64,000 nucleotides of DNA from Methylococcaceae bacterium (GTDB lineage: Bacteria > Pseudomonadota > Gammaproteobacteria > Methylococcales > Methylomonadaceae). The stretch lies in the NCBI GenBank assembly GCA_021647585.1, contig JAKIUK010000003.1, forward strand, positions 33,273 through 97,272. Direction: 5' to 3'. The translations under genes and the position numbers were made by a program. Below the pieces are notes generated by a model. That model did no database searches. It worked only from the letters and a program-made list of their open reading frames with translations, and was not told the origin of the DNA. Of the stretch, positions 18,423-26,136 are shown in pieces. The stretch's first letter is position 1. Each line of letters begins with the position of its first letter.

Positions 18423-19169
18423 ATGCTTAAAAATCAATTAATAAAATTATCTGCAGCTTGTGTATTAGCGGTTTCTAGTAATGTTGTAATGGCACATATT
18501 AATATTGCTCAAGATAATGTGTTCGCTTTAGGCGATAGCTCTAGAGAGTACAAAGATGGCAGTCGTGCTTTTTTAAATGTTAATGTTGCACATGATTGTA
18601 AAAATGCAGCTGGGGAGCATTTTCCTACTACAGGGGTTTCGTTATTATTACCAAATGGGCAAAACATACCAGGAACTTATACTAATGACCGTAGTGGTAA
18701 TATTTACGGTGCTAATGCAGTTATGGGCGTGAAACAACGGGTAAGTGGGATTTTTGAGAAGACTAAAGTGGTTAAAGGTAGTGTTGACGCTTTTTATAGC
18801 CATGGAGTAAAAACAGAAGATGCACGTGTTCTAAAATGGATGCATGGAAAAATAGATAATGATCATTATGAAAATCTTGAGTTTAAAACTGGTTTTCCAA
18901 AAATTGATCCTGCAAGTTGTGTAGCTAAAATCAAAATACATTTTCCATCTGTCCAATATTGTAAAGAAGGCTATAAAACTGCTTGGGTAGGTACTGCAAA
19001 TAGTATTTATGGAACTGGAGATGAAAAAACACGAGTAACTGATACATACTCCGCTTATGTAAAAATTGTTAGAACTTCAGAGCTTCCTGCCAGCTGTGGT
19101 GATGGTGAAATAATTGATGTAACGCCATCAGTTGAAGAAATAAATATGTATTTAGGCATGGAAGACTGA
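18423..19169 (+). CDS. Secreted YcnI-like (DUF1775) protein, probable copper binder with N-terminal His
   Basis: The signal peptide ends NVVMA, predicting cleavage that leaves His as the first mature residue (HINIAQ). DUF1775/YcnI proteins bind Cu(II) through such an N-terminal histidine. The C-terminal half has the family pattern DHYENLEFKTGFP, then KIHFPSVQYCKEG and W (residues ~155-192). It has 248 aa and four cysteines in the mature part (DCK, SCV, YCK, SCG), which is unusual for a short YcnI and could form disulfides. GGGAA lies 5 bases before the start. It is monocistronic and flanked on both sides by fragments of one repeat element. DUF1775 membership is my reading of the pattern, not a search. 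Confidence 0.68.
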   Translation: MLKNQLIKLSAACVLAVSSNVVMAHINIAQDNVFALGDSSREYKDGSRAFLNVNVAHDCKNAAGEHFPTTGVSLLLPNGQNIPGTYTNDRSGNIYGANAVMGVKQRVSGIFEKTKVVKGSVDAFYSHGVKTEDARVLKWMHGKIDNDHYENLEFKTGFPKIDPASCVAKIKIHFPSVQYCKEGYKTAWVGTANSIYGTGDEKTRVTDTYSAYVKIVRTSELPASCGDGEIIDVTPSVEEINMYLGMED

Positions 19170-19235
19170 GTATGCACATCAATATTCAGATGAGGGAAAT
19201 TTTTATTTAACCTTTCAAATCATTAATATACCTTA

Positions 19236-19262
19236 ACTGTCAGTCCTAGACGGGCTGACAGT
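19236..19262. other. Hairpin downstream of the DUF1775 gene
   Basis: ACTGTCAGTCC pairs with GGGCTGACAGT (one G-T pair) around a 5-base loop. No T-run follows, so terminator function is uncertain. Confidence 0.45.
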
Positions 19263-19278
19263 CTCCAGAAGCCCTCGT

Positions 19279-19374
19279 ATCTGGAACATTCAGTTGACCG
19301 CTTGCTTTGTACTTAACATGTTGTATATTAATTGTATCCAAAGTTTTTCCAATCACCCATTTGTGAGATGAAAT
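19279..19374. repeat. Fragment of the 48.7-kb inverted-repeat element
   Basis: CAGTTGACCGCTTGCTTTGTAC, AACATGTTGTATATTA and CACCCATTTGTGAGATGAAAT match, with drift, the reverse complement of about 48865-48920. It is oriented so that its outer end faces the DUF1775 gene. Confidence 0.6.
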
Positions 19375-19499
19375 TACCTCAATCTATAAAGATCAATTGG
19401 GCTTAAAATAATGGTGCAAGCTATTGGATTCACAGTGATTAAAACAAATTTTAAGGCATTTAGTTTTTTTATCTCGTTTCATCGCAGCTATAGTGAACA

Positions 19500-20534
19500 T
19501 TAGTTTATCAACTTCCAGTTTAATATTTCATTTGCTTTCAATGGGGTAATTGTTTCGTTATCCACTTGATAGCTAGAAGGAACAGTCCAGGACTGCTTTT
19601 GCAGAGTGATTGTTTTAGTGTTTCTAGGCAATTGATAAAAATCAGGCCCATAGCAACTGGCAAAGCCTTCCAGTTTATCCAAAGCATCAACTTGATCGAA
19701 AACTGCTGTATAAAGTTCTATGGCTCCATAAGCACTATAACAACCAGCACAACCGCAACTGTTTTCTTTAGCATTTGTTAAATGAGGGGCACTATCAGTA
19801 CCTAAGAAAAATTTAGGATTTCCACTGGTTGCAGCTTCAACAAGTGCCTGTCTGTGGTGTTCCCGTTTTATGATGGGTAAGCAGTAATGATGAGGGCGGA
19901 TCCCACCCGCTAAAATAGCATTTCGATTAAACATTAAATGTTGCGGAGTAATAGTTGCAGCAACTTTGTTAGAGGCTGATAAAACAAAGTCTACGGCTTC
20001 TTTGGTAGTGACATGTTCTAGCACAATGCGAAGATTTGGAAAATGTTTAACAATATCATTCAGACTAGAACCCACAAATACTTTTTCGCGATCAAAAATA
20101 TCACAATCGTTATTGGTAACTTCTCCATGGATTAACAAGGGGAGATCAACTTGTTCCATAATCTTTAGGATAGGGTATATCCCTTTAAGATTACTCACGC
20201 CAGATTCAGAATTTGTGGTTGCGCCTGCAGGGTATAGTTTGATGGCATGAATAAATTTAGATTCAGCGGCTTTTTTAACCTCATCTGCTGTCAGTGAGTT
20301 GGTTAGATAAAGCGTCATTAAAGGAGTAAAGCCAGAGTCTACAGGGGTGGCCTTTATGATTTCTGAGCGGTAAGCTAAGGCCTGGTCAACTGTTAAAACC
20401 GGAGGGTTAAGGTTAGGCATAATAATCGCACGAGCAAATTGTTGAGCCGTATGTGCGATAACTATTTTAAGAATTGCACCGTTTCTAACATGCAAATGCC
20501 AGTCATCTGGCTGAATGAGAGTTAATTTATCCAT
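19500..20534 (-). CDS. pyrC: Dihydroorotase (class II, E. coli type)
   Basis: Zinc enzyme that cyclises carbamoyl-aspartate to dihydroorotate in pyrimidine synthesis. The N-terminus LIQPDDWHLHVRNG carries the HxH metal ligands. The carboxylated lysine sits in AIKLYPAGATTNSESGV. Further metal ligands are in LLIHGEV and LEHVTTKEAV, and the final Asp in GTDSAPH. It has 344 aa, the E. coli PyrC length. Confidence 0.97.
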   Translation of the reverse strand: MDKLTLIQPDDWHLHVRNGAILKIVIAHTAQQFARAIIMPNLNPPVLTVDQALAYRSEIIKATPVDSGFTPLMTLYLTNSLTADEVKKAAESKFIHAIKLYPAGATTNSESGVSNLKGIYPILKIMEQVDLPLLIHGEVTNNDCDIFDREKVFVGSSLNDIVKHFPNLRIVLEHVTTKEAVDFVLSASNKVAATITPQHLMFNRNAILAGGIRPHHYCLPIIKREHHRQALVEAATSGNPKFFLGTDSAPHLTNAKENSCGCAGCYSAYGAIELYTAVFDQVDALDKLEGFASCYGPDFYQLPRNTKTITLQKQSWTVPSSYQVDNETITPLKANEILNWKLIN

Positions 20535-20643
20535 TGTCTTTGTGATTTTCTATTAGAATATACTGTTTATTCTATAGAAAGCTCTTGAAAAAATGAATTC
20601 GAGACCTCATTTATAGAGATATTTTATTTTTTTGGAGTGTCCT

Positions 20644-20919
20644 GTGCCTATCTATGAATATCAGTGTCAGGCTTGTGGAAACGAGCATGAAGCAATACAA
20701 AAAATGAGTGCCGATCCTTTAGTAGTCTGTCCTGCATGTAATGAGCCAGAGCTTAAGAAAAAGATTTCAGCTGCCGGATTTAGACTAAAAGGTAATGGTT
20801 GGTACGAAACAGATTTTAAAGGTGGAGCAAAGAAAAATGCACCTGAAGCATCTAAAACAGCGTCAACAAAAACAGGTGGTGGTAACTGTTGTGGTGGCGG
20901 TGGCTGCGGAAGTCATTAG
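20644..20919 (+). CDS. FmdB-family zinc-ribbon protein
   Basis: Small protein whose N-terminal zinc ribbon PIYEYQCQACG...CPACNE has the two CxxC pairs of the FmdB/CxxC_CXXC_SSSS family. The tail is glycine- and cysteine-rich (NCCGGGGCGSH), a possible second metal site. The start is GTG at 20644: GGAG at 20634-20637 has correct spacing for it, and the family begins MPIYEY. A longer frame from TTG at 20632 would overlap that Shine-Dalgarno and is rejected. Its role is unknown; in many proteobacteria it lies just upstream of aspS, as here. Confidence 0.9.
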   Translation: MPIYEYQCQACGNEHEAIQKMSADPLVVCPACNEPELKKKISAAGFRLKGNGWYETDFKGGAKKNAPEASKTASTKTGGGNCCGGGGCGSH

Positions 20920-21065
20920 TTAAACTTGTTGGTAGGCTCATTGTCCAACCCACATTAGGCATGAATAGTCGCTAGGTATATGCGAATTTAACAGCGGTTT
21001 AGGGTTATGTAATTTTCCCTCACCAAATCCTCTCCTTCTGGATAGGACTATTATTAATTTTAACC

Positions 21066-21234
21066 CTTAGGAGTAAGGATTAAATAAGTTCCGGGAGTTT
21101 GACGCAGGATTTTGTCTTCACAGGGGTGCTAATAAAATTAGGAGCATAACAGGTTACGTAACTTTATTAGTGCTTCTGTGGAGTCAAAAGACAAGTCAAA
21201 AACCGGTAGTATTAAATCCTCGCTCCTTACTAAG
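21066..21234. repeat. Hairpin element with conserved loop (minus-strand orientation)
   Basis: Arms CTTAGGAGTAAGGATTAAATA and the complementary end at 21210-21234, plus an inner stem CACAGGGGTGCTAATAAA/TTTATTAGTGCTTCTGTG, form a long imperfect hairpin. Read on the minus strand the loop (21140-21162) is GTTACGTA, a tip, then TTATGCTCCT, the same motif as the copies at 35.2 and 57.2 kb. It lies directly upstream of the aspS ribosome-binding site. Confidence 0.75.
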
Positions 21235-21246
21235 TAGAGAACAAAT

Positions 21247-23043
21247 ATGCGTACGCACAAGTGCGGAGAAGTAACAAAACAACATTTGGGTGAAACAGTA
21301 GCATTATGTGGCTGGGTTCATCGTCGTCGAGATCATGGCGGTGTGATTTTTATTGATCTTAGAGACCGCGAAGGTTTAGTGCAGGTCGTTTTTAATCCTG
21401 AATCAGCAGAAACCTTTGCTATTGCAGAAAGCGTGCGCAGTGAGTATGTTTTAAGAGTGAAAGGAACGGTTAGAGATCGTCTGGAAGGCACAGTAAACCC
21501 GAAAATGAAAACGGGTGAAATAGAAGTGCTGGTGAATCATATTGAAGTGCTTAACGAATCTGAAACTCCGCCATTTCCTATCGAAAGTGACATAGAAGTC
21601 AACGAAGAAATGCGTTTGCGTTATCGATATATAGACTTACGTCGCACAGAAATGCAGCAGAAAATGCGAGTACGTAGAGAAGTCACCCGGAATCTTCGTA
21701 ATTTTCTGGATGATCGTGAATATTATGAAATTGAAACGCCTATTCTGACAAAAGCAACACCAGAAGGTGCCCGGGATTATATTGTTCCTAGCCGTACCCA
21801 TGAAAATGCTTTTTTTGCTCTGCCTCAATCACCCCAGCTATACAAGCAGTTGTTGATGATTTCTGGTATGGATAAGTATTATCAGGTTGTTCGTTGTTTC
21901 CGCGATGAAGATTTACGTGCAGACAGACAACCAGAATTTACCCAGTTAGATATTGAAACATCGTTCATGAATGAAGATGAAATCATGGACACTATGGAAC
22001 AGATGATCCGTAATTTATTTGCTGAGGTCATTAATGTAGAGCTGGATGAAAATTTTCCAGTCATGACCTATGCAGAAGCTATGCGGCTCTATGGCTCTGA
22101 TAAACCAGATTTACGTATTCCGTTACAGTTTGTTGATATAGCAGAGGATATGAAAGATGTCGATTTTAAAGTATTCTCAGGTCCTGCTAATGATCCAAAT
22201 GGCCGGGTAGTTGCTTTAAAAATACCAAATGGCTCAGATTTATCTCGCAAAGAAATCGATGGTTTAACCAAATACGTCAGCATTTATGGGGCAAGAGGTT
22301 TAGCTTACATTAAAGTGAATGATCGAGATGCTGGTCTGGAAGGGTTGCAGTCCCCCATTGTTAAATTTGCACCGGCTGAAGTATGGGAAAGTGTATTGAT
22401 CAAAACGGCTGCCAAAACCGGGGATTTAATTTTCTTCGGTGCTGATAAAACCAATATCGTTAACGAAGCAATTGGTGCATTAAGGGTTAAAATAGGTCTA
22501 GACCGAGGATTGCTGGAAGGTGAGTGGAAACCTTTGTGGTTGACTGATTTTCCTATGTTTGACTGGGATGATAAGAATCAACGCTGGAATGCGATTCATC
22601 ATCCGTTTACAGCACCAAGTTGTACTATGGAAGAACTTGTTGCTAATCCTGGGGAAGCATTGTCACGTGCTTATGATTTGATTTTAAATGGCACGGAACT
22701 GGGCGGTGGTTCAATTCGTATTAACCGTACGGATATGCAAACCCAAGTATTTGAGATACTGGGTATCGGTAAACAAGAAGCCAGAGAAAAATTTGGCTTT
22801 TTGCTGGATGCTTTAAAATATGGCTGCCCTCCACATGGCGGTATCGCATTTGGTCTGGACAGACTGGTCATGTTAATGACAGGGTCAAGCTCAATCAGAG
22901 ATGTGATTGCATTTCCTAAAACACAAACCGCTGCGTGTCCTTTAATAGATGCGCCAGCAGTTGTTAATGATGCACAATTACGTGAATTAGGCATTAAATT
23001 ACGTCAGCCTGCCAGTAAGGAAGATGCACAGCAGGATGATTAA
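21247..23043 (+). CDS. aspS: Aspartyl-tRNA synthetase
   Basis: Class IIb synthetase charging tRNA-Asp. It has an N-terminal OB-fold anticodon domain (about 1-110), class II motif 2 FRDEDLRADRQPEFTQLDIE, a bacterial GAD insertion (about 290-410) and motif 3 GIAFGLDRLVMLM. At 598 aa it has the bacterial length. It starts 13 bp after the hairpin element, which may therefore lie in its leader. Confidence 0.97.
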   Translation: MRTHKCGEVTKQHLGETVALCGWVHRRRDHGGVIFIDLRDREGLVQVVFNPESAETFAIAESVRSEYVLRVKGTVRDRLEGTVNPKMKTGEIEVLVNHIEVLNESETPPFPIESDIEVNEEMRLRYRYIDLRRTEMQQKMRVRREVTRNLRNFLDDREYYEIETPILTKATPEGARDYIVPSRTHENAFFALPQSPQLYKQLLMISGMDKYYQVVRCFRDEDLRADRQPEFTQLDIETSFMNEDEIMDTMEQMIRNLFAEVINVELDENFPVMTYAEAMRLYGSDKPDLRIPLQFVDIAEDMKDVDFKVFSGPANDPNGRVVALKIPNGSDLSRKEIDGLTKYVSIYGARGLAYIKVNDRDAGLEGLQSPIVKFAPAEVWESVLIKTAAKTGDLIFFGADKTNIVNEAIGALRVKIGLDRGLLEGEWKPLWLTDFPMFDWDDKNQRWNAIHHPFTAPSCTMEELVANPGEALSRAYDLILNGTELGGGSIRINRTDMQTQVFEILGIGKQEAREKFGFLLDALKYGCPPHGGIAFGLDRLVMLMTGSSSIRDVIAFPKTQTAACPLIDAPAVVNDAQLRELGIKLRQPASKEDAQQDD

Positions 23044-23101
23044 TCGCTGAGTTGTTGTTAGGATTGAAGCTCGTTCCAGAATTAAATTAATATGTACACT
23101 G

Positions 23102-23156
23102 TGGAAGTGAGGCTTCAGCTTCGTCCAACTTGTACGAGGCTGAAGCCTCACTTCCA
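23102..23156. other. Strong 23-bp hairpin after aspS
   Basis: TGGAAGTGAGGCTTCAGC and continuing bases to 23124 pair with 23134-23156, with one mismatch in 23 pairs and a 9-base loop. No T-run follows. It may be a repeat-derived palindrome or act as an RNA-stabilising or terminating stem between aspS and nadA. Confidence 0.7.
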
Positions 23157-23184
23157 ATTGTAAAATAAATAGAAACACTTATTG

Positions 23185-24282
23185 ATGACTTCCACACCAT
23201 TACCCATTCAAGATTACGCATTACTAGACGACCAAGAATGCGAAGCCCGCATTGTTGCAGCTAAACAAACGCTGGGAAAGCGCTGTATTGTTTTAGGTCA
23301 TCATTACCAGCGTAATGAAGTCTTTAAACATGCGGATATTACCGGTGATTCGCTCAAATTATCTCGAGAAGCCGCTGAATCAGAGGCTGAGTATATTGTT
23401 TTTTGTGGTGTGCATTTTATGGCAGAGGTCGCTGATATTCTTTCTCGCCCGGAACAGATTGCAATATTGCCTGATTTAGCCGCAGGTTGTTCTATGGCCG
23501 ATATGGCGAATGCAACCAATGTACAAAAATGCTGGGATGAATTATCACAAGTTATAGATGCGGATAATGAAGTAACGCCCGTTACCTATATTAATTCGGC
23601 AGCTGATTTGAAAGCCTTTTGTGGTAAACATGAGGGCATTGTTTGTACCTCGTCCAATGCACAAAAAATATTGCAGTGGAGTTTTGCCAAAAGAGAAAAA
23701 ATATTGTTTTTTCCTGATCAGCATCTGGGTAGAACAACTGGTTTTTTGATGGGGATTCCGTTGCAACAGATTGTAGTTTGGGAATTTGGAAAACCGATGG
23801 GTGGGTTAACAGAACAACAGATTAAACAGGCCAGGATTATTTTATGGAATGGCTTTTGTTCTGTACATCAGGTGTTTCAGCCGGAACACATTGATGAATT
23901 TAAGAAAAAGTATCCAGAAACTAAAGTCATAGCCCATCCTGAAGCCTGTTTTGAAGTGTGCCAAAAAGCAGATTATATTGGTTCGACTGAAACTATATTG
24001 AAAGTGGTTAAAGAAGCAGAACCAAATACACGCTGGTTGGTCGCGACAGAATTAAATCTGGTCAATCGTTTACATGAAGAATGTAAAGATCAGGGGAAAA
24101 ACGTGCATTTTATGTCATCAACCTTGAGCATGTGTTCAACCATGTTTAGAACTGATCCTCAACACCTAGCATGGGTGTTGGAAAACTTAGTTGCAGGACA
24201 TGTGGTGAATCAGATTTCAGTTGAAAAAAAAGAGGCAATGCTGGCAAAAAAAGCATTGGATAATATGTTGTCAGTACATTAA
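23185..24282 (+). CDS. nadA: Quinolinate synthase
   Basis: 4Fe-4S enzyme that condenses iminoaspartate with dihydroxyacetone phosphate to quinolinate for NAD synthesis. It has GHHYQRNEV near residue 36, cluster cysteines in FCGVHFMAEVADIL, and VCTSSNA and CSTMFRTDP, plus HPEACFEV. It has 366 aa. The frame begins at TTG 23182, but ATG 23185 immediately follows and is the natural start (MTSTPLPIQDY). No nadB or nadC is nearby. Confidence 0.96.
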   Translation: MTSTPLPIQDYALLDDQECEARIVAAKQTLGKRCIVLGHHYQRNEVFKHADITGDSLKLSREAAESEAEYIVFCGVHFMAEVADILSRPEQIAILPDLAAGCSMADMANATNVQKCWDELSQVIDADNEVTPVTYINSAADLKAFCGKHEGIVCTSSNAQKILQWSFAKREKILFFPDQHLGRTTGFLMGIPLQQIVVWEFGKPMGGLTEQQIKQARIILWNGFCSVHQVFQPEHIDEFKKKYPETKVIAHPEACFEVCQKADYIGSTETILKVVKEAEPNTRWLVATELNLVNRLHEECKDQGKNVHFMSSTLSMCSTMFRTDPQHLAWVLENLVAGHVVNQISVEKKEAMLAKKALDNMLSVH

Positions 24283-24335
24283 TTAATATGGCTATTAACA
24301 AAGCATAGGTCATACTTCAAATGGTTTGTCATTTC

Positions 24336-24439
24336 GACCAGCGGGACGACTGCAGGGACAGATATATTGCTCCTTGCAATATCTGCATTCACCACTTCCA
24401 TGTGGTTTATGCAGGAGATAGGGCAATGCATAATGCCAT
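24336..24439. repeat. Dispersed repeat, copy 2 (partner at 13582-13687)
   Basis: Reverse-complement match of the 13.6-kb copy. It is preceded by GCATAGGTCATACTTC and TTGTCATTTCGACCA, blocks also found at 31.69 kb. The hairpin GATATATTGCTCCTTGCAATATC lies at 24361-24383. Three overlapping short frames here are spurious. Confidence 0.65.
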
Positions 24440-24688
24440 GGATGGCATGTAGTAGGGGAACCATAACATCTTGGATGGTGTGTAGTAGAACAACGCAGGA
24501 GCAGTTGTCGAGGAGCTATTGCCGAGAAATCTTGTTGCACAGAAATGTGCTTATCGAGGTGAAAAAAAAGGCAAGTGAGAAATGTTAAGAGTTACCCTTC
24601 TTCTTGAAACATATCGAGAAATAAATTTGCACACAAGATCACTATACCTAAAAGTAAACCTCCCACCCCAACATAGGTAAACATTTCG

Positions 24689-25003
24689 TAACTACTCAGC
24701 GTATTTCTTAAAAACAATTCTGATTACCCATGAGTCTCCGCCTTGTAGATGAGAAAACGGTGACACCTTACACACCGTCATCCCCGAGGTATTTTATCGG
24801 GGATCTATTCATAAAAAAATAGATTCCCGCTAAGAGAATGCAGGAATGACGGGCTGTGTGGTTACTTTTTTCAAAATGGCGGAAGCTCATGGGTAATCAG
24901 GAAAACTATTGATTTTACCGCCATTTCGACCCGCGGGAGAAATCTTAAATCTCAACATAAGGCCTCAGAACCACAAGATTCCTCATTACGCTGAGTAGTT
25001 ACA
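24689..25003. repeat. Nested inverted-repeat elements
   Basis: The outer pair GTAACTACTCAGCGTA (24689-24704) and TACGCTGAGTAGTTAC (24988-25003) is a perfect 16-bp inverted repeat. Inside it, CTGATTACCCATGAG (24720-24734) and CTCATGGGTAATCAG (24886-24900) form a second perfect 15-bp pair. A smaller element thus appears inserted in a larger one. No protein is encoded between them. Confidence 0.75.
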
Positions 25004-25114
25004 TTTTATATAGGGTAGTTTACAGGCCATAGCTTCAATTAGCCCAGCTTAACACTCAACATAATTGCACATGACTCGCTCCATTTTTTCTCTCACCTCA
25101 AAATACAACAAATA

Positions 25115-26011
25115 TTAATGTTGATGTCCAGAGTGATCAGTCGCCATTACTTTTTTTGGCTGTACTGGAGCTGTAGCCTGTTTGAAAAACTTTATATTGC
25201 TTTTTGCTTTAAGATTTTCAATATATTGTTTGAGTTTCTGACGTTTTAATACCGAGGTCAGAGAATGTTCCTGTTTATCGAAACTGGGAGGATCCAACTG
25301 ACGGACTTCATCGACTAACACAATATGCCAGCCATATCTTGTTTTGACAGGTGTTTTGGTAAAATCTCCGGCTTTTAGCTGATTAACTGCTGTGGCCATT
25401 TCCGGCTCCATTTGCTTGGCTCCACGCCAGCCTAATACACCACCCACTTTTGAGGTCACATCTTTAGAGCGCTTTTTCGCCAGTTCCTGAAAGTCTTCTC
25501 CCTGCGTTAATTGCTTAATAATTTGCTGGGCTTCTTTTTCATTATCTACCAGGATATGGCTGATGCGGAACTCTGTAAAATTGGTACTATCAATTCTGCG
25601 TTGGTATTCAGCCTTTACTTCTGCACGGGTGACGTTAAGTTTATTGACTAAAGTACGCATATAGGACTTGGAAACGATAGATCGTGAAGCCACTTTGATT
25701 TGATCGGCAACTGCAGGTTTTTTATCGAACCCTTGCTCTATAGCTTCCTGATAAAGCAGTTCTCTGTCCACCAGTTCTTCAATCAATTTGTCTCTGGGAA
25801 CCTGCAATCGTCGGTTATACATGGCCGTTTCAATTTCCAAGTTTTTGATCGCAGCTTCGGTGATAGGCTCACCATTGACTTTGGCTATCAAACCGGTGGC
25901 TTTACTCATGGCGCTATTAGTTTCCATAGTTTGTGGTTTGACCGAATTAGTGCTGCATCCATATAGACTCAGCAAGGCGCTGGCCAGGATAATCCCAACT
26001 GTTTTTTTCAT
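25115..26011 (-). CDS. Parvulin-type peptidyl-prolyl isomerase lipoprotein
   Basis: Membrane-anchored periplasmic foldase. The lipobox LYGC at residues 16-19 predicts lipidation. A SurA/PpiC-like N-terminal helical region (40-140) precedes one rotamase domain (about 148-245: FRISHILVDNEKEA, GGVLGWRGAKQM, TRYGWHIVLVDEV). The C-terminus ends HSGHQH. It is paralogous to the ppiC-like gene at 38.6 kb. It follows the multicopper oxidase on the same strand but behind a terminator, so co-expression is uncertain. Confidence 0.87.
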   Translation of the reverse strand: MKKTVGIILASALLSLYGCSTNSVKPQTMETNSAMSKATGLIAKVNGEPITEAAIKNLEIETAMYNRRLQVPRDKLIEELVDRELLYQEAIEQGFDKKPAVADQIKVASRSIVSKSYMRTLVNKLNVTRAEVKAEYQRRIDSTNFTEFRISHILVDNEKEAQQIIKQLTQGEDFQELAKKRSKDVTSKVGGVLGWRGAKQMEPEMATAVNQLKAGDFTKTPVKTRYGWHIVLVDEVRQLDPPSFDKQEHSLTSVLKRQKLKQYIENLKAKSNIKFFKQATAPVQPKKVMATDHSGHQH

Positions 26012-26075
26012 TATAATAATTCCTTCTTTTTAATCCTAGAACTATCGGTTGGACATTTTTCTAGGTTAATTGTTA

Positions 26076-26106
26076 ATAAAAAAGAGGGCCGCATGATGCG
26101 ACCCTC
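26076..26106 (-). terminator. Intrinsic terminator of the multicopper oxidase gene
   Basis: On the minus strand GAGGGTCGCAT and ATGCGGCCCTC form a stem followed by TTTTTTATT. It lies 31 bp after the oxidase stop codon. Confidence 0.85.
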
Positions 26107-26136
26107 CGTCTAGTATAGCTTTATTTAAAAAAAGAG

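Noticed and set aside
20632..20643. TTG start for the FmdB-family gene
   Set aside because: It sits on the Shine-Dalgarno GGAG that serves GTG 20644, and the family begins MPIYEY.
24279..24588. Three overlapping short frames after nadA
   Set aside because: They lie in a dispersed repeat also present at 13.6 kb, where the frames are not kept.
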